Assembly: GCF_013874595.1 (NCBI RefSeq)
Contig: NZ_CP059431.1
Location: 1,054,001 to 1,118,000, forward strand
Direction of reading: 5' to 3'
DNA: 64,000 bases
Source of the DNA: Flavobacterium sp. xlx-214
GTDB lineage: Bacteria; Bacteroidota; Bacteroidia; Flavobacteriales; Flavobacteriaceae
Position 1 is the stretch's first letter, and each line of letters opens with the position of its first letter. The notes beneath the pieces are model-generated. The model ran no database searches, was not told where the DNA came from, and was given only the letters and a program-made list of their open reading frames with translations. The translations under genes were made by a program, and so were the position numbers. Below, one piece after another: positions 45,649 to 54,465 of the stretch.

Positions 45649-47496
45649 TTATTCTACGGTAACCGATTTTGCTAAATTCCTTGGTTGATCTACGTTAGTT
45701 CCCCTTAAAACAGCAACATGGTACGATAATAATTGCAATGGAATGGTTGCAATGATTGATGTTAATGCCTCTGTTGATGAAGGCATTTCAATTACGTGAT
45801 CTGCTAATGCTTTTACTTGAACATCACCTTTTGAAACCAATGCAATGATTTTTCCGCTACGTGCTTTAATTTCTTGAATGTTACTTACCACTTTATCATA
45901 ATGATTTTGCTGAGGCGCAATTACAATAACCGGCATGTTTTCGTCAATTAAAGCGATTGGGCCGTGTTTCATTTCGGCAGCAGGATATCCTTCAGCGTGT
46001 ATGTATGAAATCTCTTTTAGTTTTAATGCGCCTTCTAGTGCAACAGGGAAATTAAATCCTCTTCCTAAAAATAAACAGTTAGGTGCATCTTTGTAAATTT
46101 TAGCAATTTCTAAAATAGCATCGTTTTCTTTTAAAGATTCTTCTACTTTTTCAGGAATCAACTCTAATTCAATTAAATTTCTTAAATAATCAGACTGAGA
46201 CATGGTTCCTTTTGCTTTTGCCAAACGTAAAGCCAATAAAGCCAACACCGTAATTTGTGTTGTGAATGCTTTGGTTGATGCTACACCAATTTCTGGACCT
46301 GCGTGTGTATAAGCACCTGCATGTGTTTCACGTGCAATTGATGAACCAACTACGTTACAAACTCCAAATACAAAAGCTCCTTTTTCTTTCGCTAATTTAA
46401 TAGCTGCTAAAGTATCGGCAGTTTCACCTGATTGCGAAATAGCAATTACTACATCGTCTTCATTGATGATTGGGTTTCTATAACGGAATTCTGATGCATA
46501 TTCTACTTCAACAGGAATTCTAGCAAACTCTTCAATCATGTATTCTGCAACTAAACCTGCGTGCCATGAAGTACCACAAGCTGCAATAATAATGCGTTTT
46601 GCATTGATGAATTTGTCTAAATTATCTTCAATTCCTGCCATTTTAATCAAACCTTGGTCTGAATGTAAACGTCCGCGGAATGTATCACGAATAACTTGTG
46701 GTTGCTCGTAAATTTCTTTTAACATGAAATGATCGTATCCGCCTTTTTCGATTTGTTCTAAGTTTAATTGTAACTCTTGAACATACGGACTTACTTCATT
46801 ATCCGACTTGATTTTACGAATTTTAATAGGCTTGTGTAAACGAATAATAGCCATTTCTTCATCTTCTAAATAAATAGCATTATTGGTATACTCAATAAAA
46901 GGAGAAGCATCAGAAGCTACGAAGTATTCACCTTCGCCAACACCTATTGCCAAAGGCGATCCTAAACGTGCTGCAATAATCTCGTTAGGTTTTTTAATAT
47001 CCATTACGCAAATTGCATAAGCACCTACCACTTGATTTAAGGCAACTTGAACTGCTTTTCCTAATTTTAAACCTTTATTTTTCTGAACATCTTCAATCAA
47101 ATTTACCAAAACTTCTGTATCGGTATCCGACTTAAAGGTGTATCCTCTTTTAATTAATTCTTGTTTTAAAGGCTCATAGTTTTCAATAATTCCGTTGTGA
47201 ATAATTACTAATTCACCTGAATTTGAAAAGTGTGGATGAGAGTTTACATCATTTGGTACACCATGTGTAGCCCAGCGTGTATGCCCAATACCCATTGATC
47301 CTTTAGTTGTGTTTTCTGCTTGTGCACGAGCTTCTAAATCAGAAACTTTACCTTTTGTTTTGCTTGAGATGAATTTCTCACCATCGTACAATGCCAAACC
47401 AGCACTGTCATATCCTCTATATTCTAAGCGTGTTAATCCTTTAATAATAATTGGATACGCTTCTCTTGGTCCAATATAACCTACAATTCCACACAT
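45649..47496 (-). CDS. glmS: glutamine-fructose-6-phosphate transaminase
   Basis: 615 residues. Makes glucosamine-6-phosphate, the entry to UDP-GlcNAc. Cys2 of M-C-G-I-V-G-Y-I-G is the glutaminase nucleophile; isomerase SIS domains follow (A-C-G-T-S-W-H-A-G about 307-315, I-S-Q-S-G-E-T-A-D-T about 354-363), and the C-terminal R-N-L-A-K-S-V-T-V-E is complete. Standard length. It lies six bases downstream of the DUF4270 gene, so a three-gene unit glgA-like/DUF4270/glmS is likely. No glmS ribozyme was seen upstream. Confidence 0.97.
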   Translation of the reverse strand: MCGIVGYIGPREAYPIIIKGLTRLEYRGYDSAGLALYDGEKFISSKTKGKVSDLEARAQAENTTKGSMGIGHTRWATHGVPNDVNSHPHFSNSGELVIIHNGIIENYEPLKQELIKRGYTFKSDTDTEVLVNLIEDVQKNKGLKLGKAVQVALNQVVGAYAICVMDIKKPNEIIAARLGSPLAIGVGEGEYFVASDASPFIEYTNNAIYLEDEEMAIIRLHKPIKIRKIKSDNEVSPYVQELQLNLEQIEKGGYDHFMLKEIYEQPQVIRDTFRGRLHSDQGLIKMAGIEDNLDKFINAKRIIIAACGTSWHAGLVAEYMIEEFARIPVEVEYASEFRYRNPIINEDDVVIAISQSGETADTLAAIKLAKEKGAFVFGVCNVVGSSIARETHAGAYTHAGPEIGVASTKAFTTQITVLALLALRLAKAKGTMSQSDYLRNLIELELIPEKVEESLKENDAILEIAKIYKDAPNCLFLGRGFNFPVALEGALKLKEISYIHAEGYPAAEMKHGPIALIDENMPVIVIAPQQNHYDKVVSNIQEIKARSGKIIALVSKGDVQVKALADHVIEMPSSTEALTSIIATIPLQLLSYHVAVLRGTNVDQPRNLAKSVTVE

Positions 47497-47502
47497 AAAT
47501 TA

Positions 47503-49107
47503 TTAATTTTCTTTGGTGTAATAAATTTCTAATTTCATCCTTAAATCTTTATTAGAAGCGTTAGGTCCGTAGATAACAGTTCCAAAAGGATTCATGGTTG
47601 ATGTTAAAGGTGTTTTTTTATCTGATCCTTTAAGAGGATTCATAATTACGTTTGTAATATCGTTAGCAACAACCAAACCTAAAGATACATTGGTAGAATC
47701 TTTTTGGATAAGATTGCTTAAGTAATTAGTGATTTTGAACTGATATTTAAAAACAGAAGTATCGTTTTTAGTTAAAATACCATTGTATGTTGTTTTGCCT
47801 GTTGTGTTATCAGCAGCATAATCAGAAATTATTTTGTTGTTTTTGAAATCGTACAAATACAAACGATTTGGGTATGCCAAAGTATCATTTCCTAAAGTAG
47901 ATTTGTCAACATACAAAATTAAAACAGCTTGATTAACTAACCAGTTGTTTTTAATAATGGTTTCTAATTCATCAGCTTTGCCATTATTATCTGCATCTTT
48001 ACCAAAAAGCGAAATAGCTGCATGAGAACCATTGCCACCACCTTTTAACCAAACATTACCAGCAGAATTATTGTCTAAAACAAAATTGTTCTCTAATAAA
48101 TTTACAGTTGTTGCAGTTGCTTTAGGTTCGCTAGAGTTTTCATAACCAATATTAAACTCAAATGTTTTGCGTTCACGTTTTGGTGTATTGGTTGCGCTAT
48201 CAACAGCTCCATCTTGTTTGTACACAAAAACAACTTTACCTTTAGTTAAATCTAATTGTGCTAAAGCGTTTTGATTGTAAGAATCAACAGCTTCAAAGTA
48301 AAGACCTCTAAAATATTCTTTTAAAGCACCATTGTTAGGTATTGATTTGTATTTGTTGTTTGCAAAAAACTTTGATTGAAAGTATGCTTTGTCTAAATCT
48401 AACCAAACACCAGGTGCTAAACGCTCTTTGACCTTTGGTTTGTTATTTTCATCATTTTGTGGTGTGCCATCAGCATTGTAGGCATACAATTTAATTTCGC
48501 TTTTGTTGAATTCAAAAGCTGTATTTTGAGAAGTGTTTTGAGAATTATTTAAACGGTCTGTACCATTTAATCCTTTTTTATACTGATCAAAAACTTTCTT
48601 TTCATCTGCATAATAAAACTGAGTTTCAAAACTATTGTTTGGATCAGCAGTTCTTAGGAAATATCCGTTTTCATAAACATTTAAAGTAAACTTGCCTTTT
48701 CCGTAAACGTTTGATACATTGTAGGATTTGTTTCCGTCAGAATCTGTAGAACCAACTTTACTTGTAAACGGAATGTACACATAAACTGAATCTAAAACAG
48801 GGTTGTTACCAATGGTGTTTAAATTAGTGCCCTCAGGCATTTCTATTTGTGTAACAAAATGTGCGCTTGTTTTTCCAAAGGCATTGTGCGTGTAAATACC
48901 AAAGTTGTTTATTGGTAAATTGCGGGTGTTGGCAATACCAGTTTCACTATTAACAACATCAATATTTTCAACCGTATACTTGTCAAAACCAAATTGGTCA
49001 CTATCAATAATTTCAGAGCCCATTTCTGTAAAATCTTGTTCACAAGAAAGTACTGAAAAAGTTAAAACCGAAAATAATAATGCTTTGGCTATTGATTTTC
49101 TTCTCAT
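47503..49107 (-). CDS. DUF4270 family lipoprotein
   Basis: 534 residues. Signal S-I-A-K-A-L-L-F-S-V-L-T-F-S-V-L-S-C (lipobox V-L-S-C, Cys about 22). Body follows the DUF4270 family: early F-T-E-M-G-S-E-I-I, then N-F-G-I-Y-T-H-N-A-F-G-K-T, a large beta-rich region with Asn/Asp/Gly turns, and a final L-R-M-K-L-E-I-Y-Y-T. Bacteroidota-specific outer-membrane-associated lipoproteins of unknown function, typically next to the glycogen-synthase-like and panC genes in Flavobacteriia. Confidence 0.88.
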   Translation of the reverse strand: MRRKSIAKALLFSVLTFSVLSCEQDFTEMGSEIIDSDQFGFDKYTVENIDVVNSETGIANTRNLPINNFGIYTHNAFGKTSAHFVTQIEMPEGTNLNTIGNNPVLDSVYVYIPFTSKVGSTDSDGNKSYNVSNVYGKGKFTLNVYENGYFLRTADPNNSFETQFYYADEKKVFDQYKKGLNGTDRLNNSQNTSQNTAFEFNKSEIKLYAYNADGTPQNDENNKPKVKERLAPGVWLDLDKAYFQSKFFANNKYKSIPNNGALKEYFRGLYFEAVDSYNQNALAQLDLTKGKVVFVYKQDGAVDSATNTPKRERKTFEFNIGYENSSEPKATATTVNLLENNFVLDNNSAGNVWLKGGGNGSHAAISLFGKDADNNGKADELETIIKNNWLVNQAVLILYVDKSTLGNDTLAYPNRLYLYDFKNNKIISDYAADNTTGKTTYNGILTKNDTSVFKYQFKITNYLSNLIQKDSTNVSLGLVVANDITNVIMNPLKGSDKKTPLTSTMNPFGTVIYGPNASNKDLRMKLEIYYTKEN

Positions 49108-49120
49108 AAATTGTTTTTAA

Positions 49121-49930
49121 TTAAACCTTGTTTAGATAAAATTCTGGATAAAATTCATTCATTTTATCTTTCGCGTCGAAAGGTAAGAAAGGTTTGTTCG
49201 AACTTTGTATATAATTTGTTAAATCTTCAGAGATTTCTTTTGAAGAAATAACAATACCATCCGAGTGGTCAATGGCGTTTTTCATGATGTTATTGTATGT
49301 TGCCTCTTTTAAAGCGTTGATGTCTGAAGCATCAAACTCATCAAAAGCAACTTTATCAAACATATTTGGCGATAATACATCATCAAAACCGTCAGAAAAA
49401 ACAGACGTTACAATTTTAGTATCGGCAAAAATCGACTCGTCATTATAATATTTTTTCATGTAAAGTGGCAATAACGAAGCCATCCAACCCTGAACGTGAA
49501 TTACATCTGGTATCCAATTTAATTTCTTAATGGTTTCAACCACACCTTTTACAAAGAATATAGCGCGCTCATCATTATCATCAAACAATTGATTATCGTC
49601 TTCGTTAAAAAAAGTTCCTTTTCTTTTGAAATACTCGTCATTGTCAATAAAATATACTTGAATTCTTTCCTTAGGAATAGAAGCAACTTTGATGATTAAG
49701 GGCATATCCATGTCATTGATAACCAAGTTCATACCCGATAACCTAATAACTTCGTGTAATTGATGTCTTCTTTCATTAATGCAACCGTATCTTGGCATAA
49801 AAATACGAATTTGCCCACCTAAATCATTAATCATTTTTGGAGTGTCAAACGAAGCTTGAGAAACTTCATTTTCAGGTAAATAAGGCACTACTTCAGATGA
49901 TACATATAATATCCTCTTATCTCTCATCAT
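49121..49930 (-). CDS. short glycogen/starch synthase-like protein (N-terminal GT5 half only)
   Basis: 269 residues versus about 475 for GlgA. The N-terminal K-R-I-L-Y-V-S-S-E-V-V-P and D-T-P-K-M-I-N-D-L-G-G-Q-I-R are the GT5 ADP-glucose-binding loop with K-x-G-G changed to N-D-L-G-G, and D-V-I-H-V-Q-G-W-M-A-S-L-L-P (about 143-156) aligns with the D-V-x-H-x-H-D-W strand, with the usual His and Asp replaced by Gln and Gly. The C-terminal GT-B Rossmann domain is absent. Probably not a glycogen synthase but a conserved flavobacterial relative. Divergent from panC. Confidence 0.8.
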   Translation of the reverse strand: MMRDKRILYVSSEVVPYLPENEVSQASFDTPKMINDLGGQIRIFMPRYGCINERRHQLHEVIRLSGMNLVINDMDMPLIIKVASIPKERIQVYFIDNDEYFKRKGTFFNEDDNQLFDDNDERAIFFVKGVVETIKKLNWIPDVIHVQGWMASLLPLYMKKYYNDESIFADTKIVTSVFSDGFDDVLSPNMFDKVAFDEFDASDINALKEATYNNIMKNAIDHSDGIVISSKEISEDLTNYIQSSNKPFLPFDAKDKMNEFYPEFYLNKV

Positions 49931-49962
49931 GTAATAATTAAATTAAAATCAATTTTAAAAAG

Positions 49963-49970
49963 CAAAATTA
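49963..49970 (-). promoter_or_regulatory. -7-like box for the GT5-like/DUF4270/glmS unit
   Basis: TAATTTTG on the minus strand, exact TAnnTTTG; no matching -33 TTG seen at the usual distance, so moderate support only. Confidence 0.4.
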
Positions 49971-49977
49971 CAAAAAA

Positions 49978-50010
49978 TTGTCGACATTATTAAGTAAAGT
50001 AGTAATTTTG
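49978..50010 (+). promoter_or_regulatory. promoter of panC
   Basis: TTG (49978-49980), 22-base spacer, TAATTTTG (50003-50010), 23 bases before panC. The TGTCGACA palindrome (49979-49986) overlaps the -33 element and sits between two divergent promoters, a possible operator. Confidence 0.6.
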
Positions 50011-50032
50011 CCCTCATTAAACTTTTAAAATC

Positions 50033-50881
50033 ATGAATATATTTCATGCGCAAAGTCAGTTAAAACAGCACTTAGAGTTAGTTAAAACAGCTGCGCAAAC
50101 CATTGGATTTGTCCCTACTATGGGCGCAATACACAACGGACACTTATCATTATTACAACAAGCGTTAGACGAAAATGATGTTGTAGTGATGAGTATTTTT
50201 GTAAATCCTACACAATTTAACAACGCCGATGATTTAGAGAAATATCCAAGAACATTAGAAAGAGATGTAGCTTTGGTTGAAGCACTTTCTGATAAAATTA
50301 TTGTTTACGCACCAAGTGTTGATGATATTTATGAAGGAAATACCATTGCCAAAAAATTTGATTACGATGGTTTAGAAAACGAAATGGAAGGTGCAAATCG
50401 CCCTGGACATTTTGATGGAGTAGGAACTATTGTGAAAAAGTTATTTGAAATTGTTGCGCCTAACAAAGCGTATTTTGGCGAAAAGGATTTTCAGCAATTG
50501 CAAATCATTCGCAAAATGGTACAAAAAGCAAAAATGAATATCGAGATTGTGGGTTGTCCCATTCACCGCCAAAATGATGGTTTGGCGATGAGTTCTCGCA
50601 ACGAACGTTTAAGCGAAAAAGCCAAAGAACAAGCCACTTTTTTAAATAGAACATTGCAAAATGCCAAGGATTTGTTTGCAAATTCGGAAATTGGCCAAGT
50701 AATTGAATACGTGGAAAGCGAAATTAAAAACCATCAAGCGTTTCAATTAGAGTATTTTGTAATTGCTGATGAAGAAACATTAAAAGCAGCAACCACAAAA
50801 GAAGCTGGTAAAAAGTATCGTGGTTTTTTAGTAGCGCATATCGAAGGAGTTCGATTAATTGATAACATTGCATTAAATTAA
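50033..50881 (+). CDS. panC: pantoate--beta-alanine ligase
   Basis: 282 residues. Joins pantoate and beta-alanine with ATP to give pantothenate. P-T-M-G-A-I-H-N-G-H-L (28-38) is the HIGH-like nucleotide motif; V-N-P-T-Q-F (about 58-63) and the K-D-F-Q-Q-L...G-L-A-M-S-S-R-N segment (KMSKS-like) are all present. Full length. Followed by panD after 19 bases. Confidence 0.96.
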   Translation: MNIFHAQSQLKQHLELVKTAAQTIGFVPTMGAIHNGHLSLLQQALDENDVVVMSIFVNPTQFNNADDLEKYPRTLERDVALVEALSDKIIVYAPSVDDIYEGNTIAKKFDYDGLENEMEGANRPGHFDGVGTIVKKLFEIVAPNKAYFGEKDFQQLQIIRKMVQKAKMNIEIVGCPIHRQNDGLAMSSRNERLSEKAKEQATFLNRTLQNAKDLFANSEIGQVIEYVESEIKNHQAFQLEYFVIADEETLKAATTKEAGKKYRGFLVAHIEGVRLIDNIALN

Positions 50882-50900
50882 ATTTTTATAACTTTGCCTT

Positions 50901-51251
50901 ATGCAAATTGAAGTTTTAAAATCAAAAATCCACCGTGTTAAAGTAACAGGTGCCGATTTAAATTATATTGGTAGTATTACAATTGATGTAGCTTTAATGG
51001 AAGCTGCTAATATTATCGAAGGTGAAAAAGTATCTATTGTAAATATTAACAATGGGGAACGTTTTGAAACCTATGCCATTCCAGGTCCTAAAAACTCGGG
51101 TGTTATTACATTAAATGGTCCTGCGGCTCGCAAGGTTCATAAAGACGATATTATTATTGTAATTACCTACGCTTTAATGGATTTTGAAGAAGCTAAAACG
51201 TTTAAACCTTGGGTTATTTTCCCAAATGAGAACGACAATTCTTTAAAATAG
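50901..51251 (+). CDS. panD: aspartate 1-decarboxylase proenzyme
   Basis: 116 residues. Makes beta-alanine for CoA. Self-cleaves between G24 and S25 (N-Y-I-G-S-I-T) to give the pyruvoyl cofactor; G-P-A-A-R later in the chain is the conserved substrate region. Length normal. Adjacent to panC, completing the beta-alanine branch of pantothenate synthesis. Confidence 0.96.
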   Translation: MQIEVLKSKIHRVKVTGADLNYIGSITIDVALMEAANIIEGEKVSIVNINNGERFETYAIPGPKNSGVITLNGPAARKVHKDDIIIVITYALMDFEEAKTFKPWVIFPNENDNSLK

Positions 51252-51254
51252 TAC

Positions 51255-52214
51255 TTGAAATTATTCAAAAAGATACTAAATATTATACTCCCACTTTTGT
51301 TGGGAGTTTTTTTCGTTTATTATGCGTATAATCAGTTTACAGCTGAGCAACTAAACGAAATGAGAAGTTATTTTAAAGATGTAAATTATTTTTATCTGTT
51401 TCTTTCATTGGTGTTTATGAAGGTAAGTCACGCTTCACGTGCTTATCGTTGGAAATATAGTTTGTTGTATTTAGGATATCCATCTACTTTTTGGAATAAT
51501 TTTATGGCTATTTCGGTAGGCTATCTTTTAAATTTAACCATTCCACGTTCAGGCGAATTATCGCGTGCAGCCGTGCTTCAGAAATACGATAAAATTCCTT
51601 TTGATAAAGGTTTTGGAACCATTATAGCCGAACGAATCATTGATTTGGTTTTCTTGTTAGCCTTTGTCATTGTTACTGTTGCCTTGCAATACAACTATTT
51701 AATAGATTTTATTTCAGAGCAAATTCCCATTACCAAACTCATTCTTATTTTAGGGATATTAACTCTTTTAGCAGCCGTTGGATTGTATTTACTGTACACT
51801 TCACAATTGAAACTTTTTGTTTTTATTCGCACAAAAATTGCAGGTTTGGTTGAAGGTGTTTTAAGCATTTTTAAAATGCCTCATCGCGTTCCTTTTATTA
51901 TTCACACCTTTATTATTTGGATTGGTTTTGTATTAACATTCTATTTTGGTACCAAAGCACTTCCTCAAACATCCGATATTTCTTTAGGCGTAACTATGGT
52001 TGCTTTTGTGGTAGGTAGTTTGGCTATTAGTTTTACAAATGGCGGATTTGGCGCTTTTCCGTTAATGATTGCTAAAGTTTTAGCGTTATACGGAATATCC
52101 TTAACTGCTGGTACGGCTTTCGGTTGGATTTTATGGACAACCCAAACATTATTAGTGGTTGTAATGGGTGGTTTGTCGTTCTTGTTACTTCCTGTCGTTA
52201 ATAAAACCAAATAA
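51255..52214 (+). CDS. UPF0104/YbhN-type membrane protein (lysylphosphatidylglycerol synthase TM region)
   Basis: 319 residues, eight or so membrane helices from residue 7 onward. Family signatures: V-F-M-K-V-S-H-A-S-R-A-Y-R-W, F-M-A-I-S-V-G-Y-L-L-N, N-L-T-I-P-R-S-G-E-L-S-R-A and the F-G-A-F-P-L-M...L-A-L-Y-G-I stretch. These are flippase-like membrane domains without the cytosolic synthase domain of MprF. The best start is TTG at 51255, three bases after panD, because the conserved N-terminus begins there. Probably co-transcribed with panC-panD. Confidence 0.87.
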   Translation: MKLFKKILNIILPLLLGVFFVYYAYNQFTAEQLNEMRSYFKDVNYFYLFLSLVFMKVSHASRAYRWKYSLLYLGYPSTFWNNFMAISVGYLLNLTIPRSGELSRAAVLQKYDKIPFDKGFGTIIAERIIDLVFLLAFVIVTVALQYNYLIDFISEQIPITKLILILGILTLLAAVGLYLLYTSQLKLFVFIRTKIAGLVEGVLSIFKMPHRVPFIIHTFIIWIGFVLTFYFGTKALPQTSDISLGVTMVAFVVGSLAISFTNGGFGAFPLMIAKVLALYGISLTAGTAFGWILWTTQTLLVVVMGGLSFLLLPVVNKTK

Positions 52215-52291
52215 TTTGTAACTTCGTTAACTAAATTTGCTATTGTTTCTAGTTACTGCTAAAAGCAAATAGCTAAAAGCTAAAAGCTGTT

Positions 52292-53656
52292 ATGGCAAAA
52301 GTAAAAACCGCATTTTTTTGTTCCTCGTGCGGAACGCAATTTTCAAAATGGTTAGGGCAATGCACCGCTTGCAAACAATGGAATACTATTGTTGAAGAAG
52401 TAATTCAGAAAGAAGAAAAAGTAGCTTGGCAAACAAAATCTTCGGCTGGCATTACAAAACGCGCAGCCAAACCTTTGTTGATTAATGAAATTGACAGCAC
52501 ACAAGAAATTCGATTAAACACTTTAGATTACGAACTAAACCGCGTTTTAGGTGGCGGAATTGTTCCGGGGTCAATGATTCTTTTAGGTGGTGAACCTGGA
52601 ATTGGAAAAAGTACCTTATTGCTTCAATTATCCTTAAAATTACCTTATAAAGTGTTGTATGTTTCGGGCGAGGAAAGTCAGAAACAAATAAAAATGCGTG
52701 CCGAACGTATCAATCCCAACAACAATTCGTGTTATATTTTAACCGAAACCAACACGCAAAATATCTTTAAACAAGTTGAAGCTATTGAACCTGATATTTT
52801 AATTATTGATTCCATACAAACGCTTCATACTGATTATATTGAGGCTTCGGCAGGAAGCATCTCTCAAATCAAAGAAACCACTGCCGAGTTGATTAAATTC
52901 GCTAAAGAAACATCAACGCCTGTTATTTTAATTGGTCACATTACCAAAGACGGAAACATTGCCGGGCCTAAGATTTTGGAGCACATGGTGGATACGGTTT
53001 TGCAGTTTGAAGGCGACCGAAACCACGTGTACCGTATTCTTCGTGCCTTAAAAAATCGTTTTGGTTCAACTGCCGAATTAGGTATTTACGAAATGATAGG
53101 TTCTGGGTTACGAGAAGTTTCGAATCCATCCGAAATATTGCTTTCCAATCGCCAAGAAGAACTTTCGGGAACCGCAATTGCATCTACATTAGAAGGGATG
53201 CGTCCGCTAATGATTGAAGTACAAGCTTTGGTAAGTACCGCTGTTTACGGAACGCCTCAACGAAGCGCTACGGGATATAATTTAAAACGCCTAAACATGA
53301 TTTTGGCTGTTTTAGAAAAGCGTGCCGGTTTTCGTTTGGGTATGAAAGACGTTTTCTTGAATATTACGGGCGGTATTACGGTGGATGATCCCGCGATTGA
53401 TTTGGCGGTTGTGGCATCTATTTTATCATCCAATGAAGATGATCCTATCTCTAAAGATTTTTGTTTTGCGGGTGAAGTGGGCCTTTCGGGAGAAATTCGT
53501 CCTGTAAACCGAGTAGATCAGCGCATACAAGAAGCCGAAAAGTTGGGTTTCTCTAAAATATACATCTCCAAATACAATAAAGTTACGTATCAATCCAAAA
53601 ATATTGAAGTAAGTCTTATCTCTAAAATAGAAGATTTGGTAAGTGCATTGTTTTAA
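52292..53656 (+). CDS. radA: DNA repair protein RadA
   Basis: 454 residues. Branch-migration ATPase in recombination. N-terminal C4 zinc finger (C10, C13, C24, C27), Walker A G-E-P-G-I-G-K-S-T (100-108), the RadA-specific K-N-R-F-G (about 253-257) and a C-terminal Lon-like P domain with G-E-V-G-L-S-G-E-I-R-P. Complete. An AGCTAAA-type short repeat lies immediately upstream (52262-52285) and no clear promoter was seen. Confidence 0.96.
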   Translation: MAKVKTAFFCSSCGTQFSKWLGQCTACKQWNTIVEEVIQKEEKVAWQTKSSAGITKRAAKPLLINEIDSTQEIRLNTLDYELNRVLGGGIVPGSMILLGGEPGIGKSTLLLQLSLKLPYKVLYVSGEESQKQIKMRAERINPNNNSCYILTETNTQNIFKQVEAIEPDILIIDSIQTLHTDYIEASAGSISQIKETTAELIKFAKETSTPVILIGHITKDGNIAGPKILEHMVDTVLQFEGDRNHVYRILRALKNRFGSTAELGIYEMIGSGLREVSNPSEILLSNRQEELSGTAIASTLEGMRPLMIEVQALVSTAVYGTPQRSATGYNLKRLNMILAVLEKRAGFRLGMKDVFLNITGGITVDDPAIDLAVVASILSSNEDDPISKDFCFAGEVGLSGEIRPVNRVDQRIQEAEKLGFSKIYISKYNKVTYQSKNIEVSLISKIEDLVSALF

Positions 53657-53686
53657 AAAAGAGGTCAGAAGTTGACCTCTTTCTTT
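53655..53686. terminator. bidirectional terminator
   Basis: Stem AAAGAGGTCA / TGACCTCTTT with loop GAAGT between radA and the convergent beta-barrel gene. Confidence 0.9.
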
Positions 53687-54347
53687 AGAATTTGAAGTTT
53701 ACACCAAAACGCGTTTGAAAATTACTTAATGAATTTTCTTGTTTGATGTTAGGGTAAAAAACAGACTCTTCTTTATCTTTCTTAAAGGCATTTACGCCAA
53801 CAGATACATAAGGTTCTATTTTAAACTTACTATTAGGGTTAATGGTGTATTTTAAACCGGTGTTTAAGCCTACATTAAAATCGGTTGCTTTACCTTCTGT
53901 TTTAAAAATATCTTCTCTGCCTAATTCTCCCCCAGCATAATTGCTATGACCACGTTGAAATGCAATGTTAGTACCTACAAAATATTTAAAATTAGCACCA
54001 ATTTTTCTATTGTACTGCAAATCTAAATCGGCAAACCAGTTAATGCTGCTCGCTTGTAATGGGGAGTAATCTTTATATTGATTAAAACTTCTTAAACGAT
54101 AAAAATTGTAGTTCAACCCAATTAAAATAGATTCTTTTTCGTTAAGATTTCGTTCTGCAAAAATACCTGCTTTATAACTTTGCGTGTTTTCAAGTTTGTA
54201 ATGATGATTGTTGGGTTTGGGTTTTGATGCAAAATATTGATCACTTCCTAAATGAAAACCATAGTTCCATTTTTTTTCTTGTGCTTGACTAATGCTTACT
54301 GTACCTAAAATACTTGCAAAAAGAATTACATTTTTTACTTGTTTCAT
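53685..54347 (-). CDS. outer-membrane beta-barrel protein
   Basis: 220 residues. Signal K-Q-V-K-N-V-I-L-F-A-S-I-L-G-T-V-S-I-S-Q-A-Q. Ten or so strands with Tyr/Phe/Trp belts (L-N-Y-N-F-Y-R-L-R-S-F-N-Q-Y) and ends in the Phe-terminated tail F-G-V-N-F-K-F. Typical of the porin-family OMP_b-brl group; ligand unknown. Single gene. Confidence 0.8.
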   Translation of the reverse strand: MKQVKNVILFASILGTVSISQAQEKKWNYGFHLGSDQYFASKPKPNNHHYKLENTQSYKAGIFAERNLNEKESILIGLNYNFYRLRSFNQYKDYSPLQASSINWFADLDLQYNRKIGANFKYFVGTNIAFQRGHSNYAGGELGREDIFKTEGKATDFNVGLNTGLKYTINPNSKFKIEPYVSVGVNAFKKDKEESVFYPNIKQENSLSNFQTRFGVNFKF

Positions 54348-54465
54348 AAATGTTATGTTTTGATTATAAAGTGCGAAAATAGCTTTTGAATTACTATAGT
54401 TTCGTTAAAAACGGCTTGATGTTTGTTATAATTTGCATAAATTTATTCCTCAAAAATAATTGTTT

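Noticed and set aside
45649..47496. glmS ribozyme or leader upstream of glmS
   Set aside because: Only six bases separate glmS from the preceding gene; no space for such an RNA.
52255..52285. AGCTAAA short tandem repeat upstream of radA as regulatory element
   Set aside because: Only about three imperfect copies in A+T-rich DNA; no dyad symmetry and no promoter relation seen.
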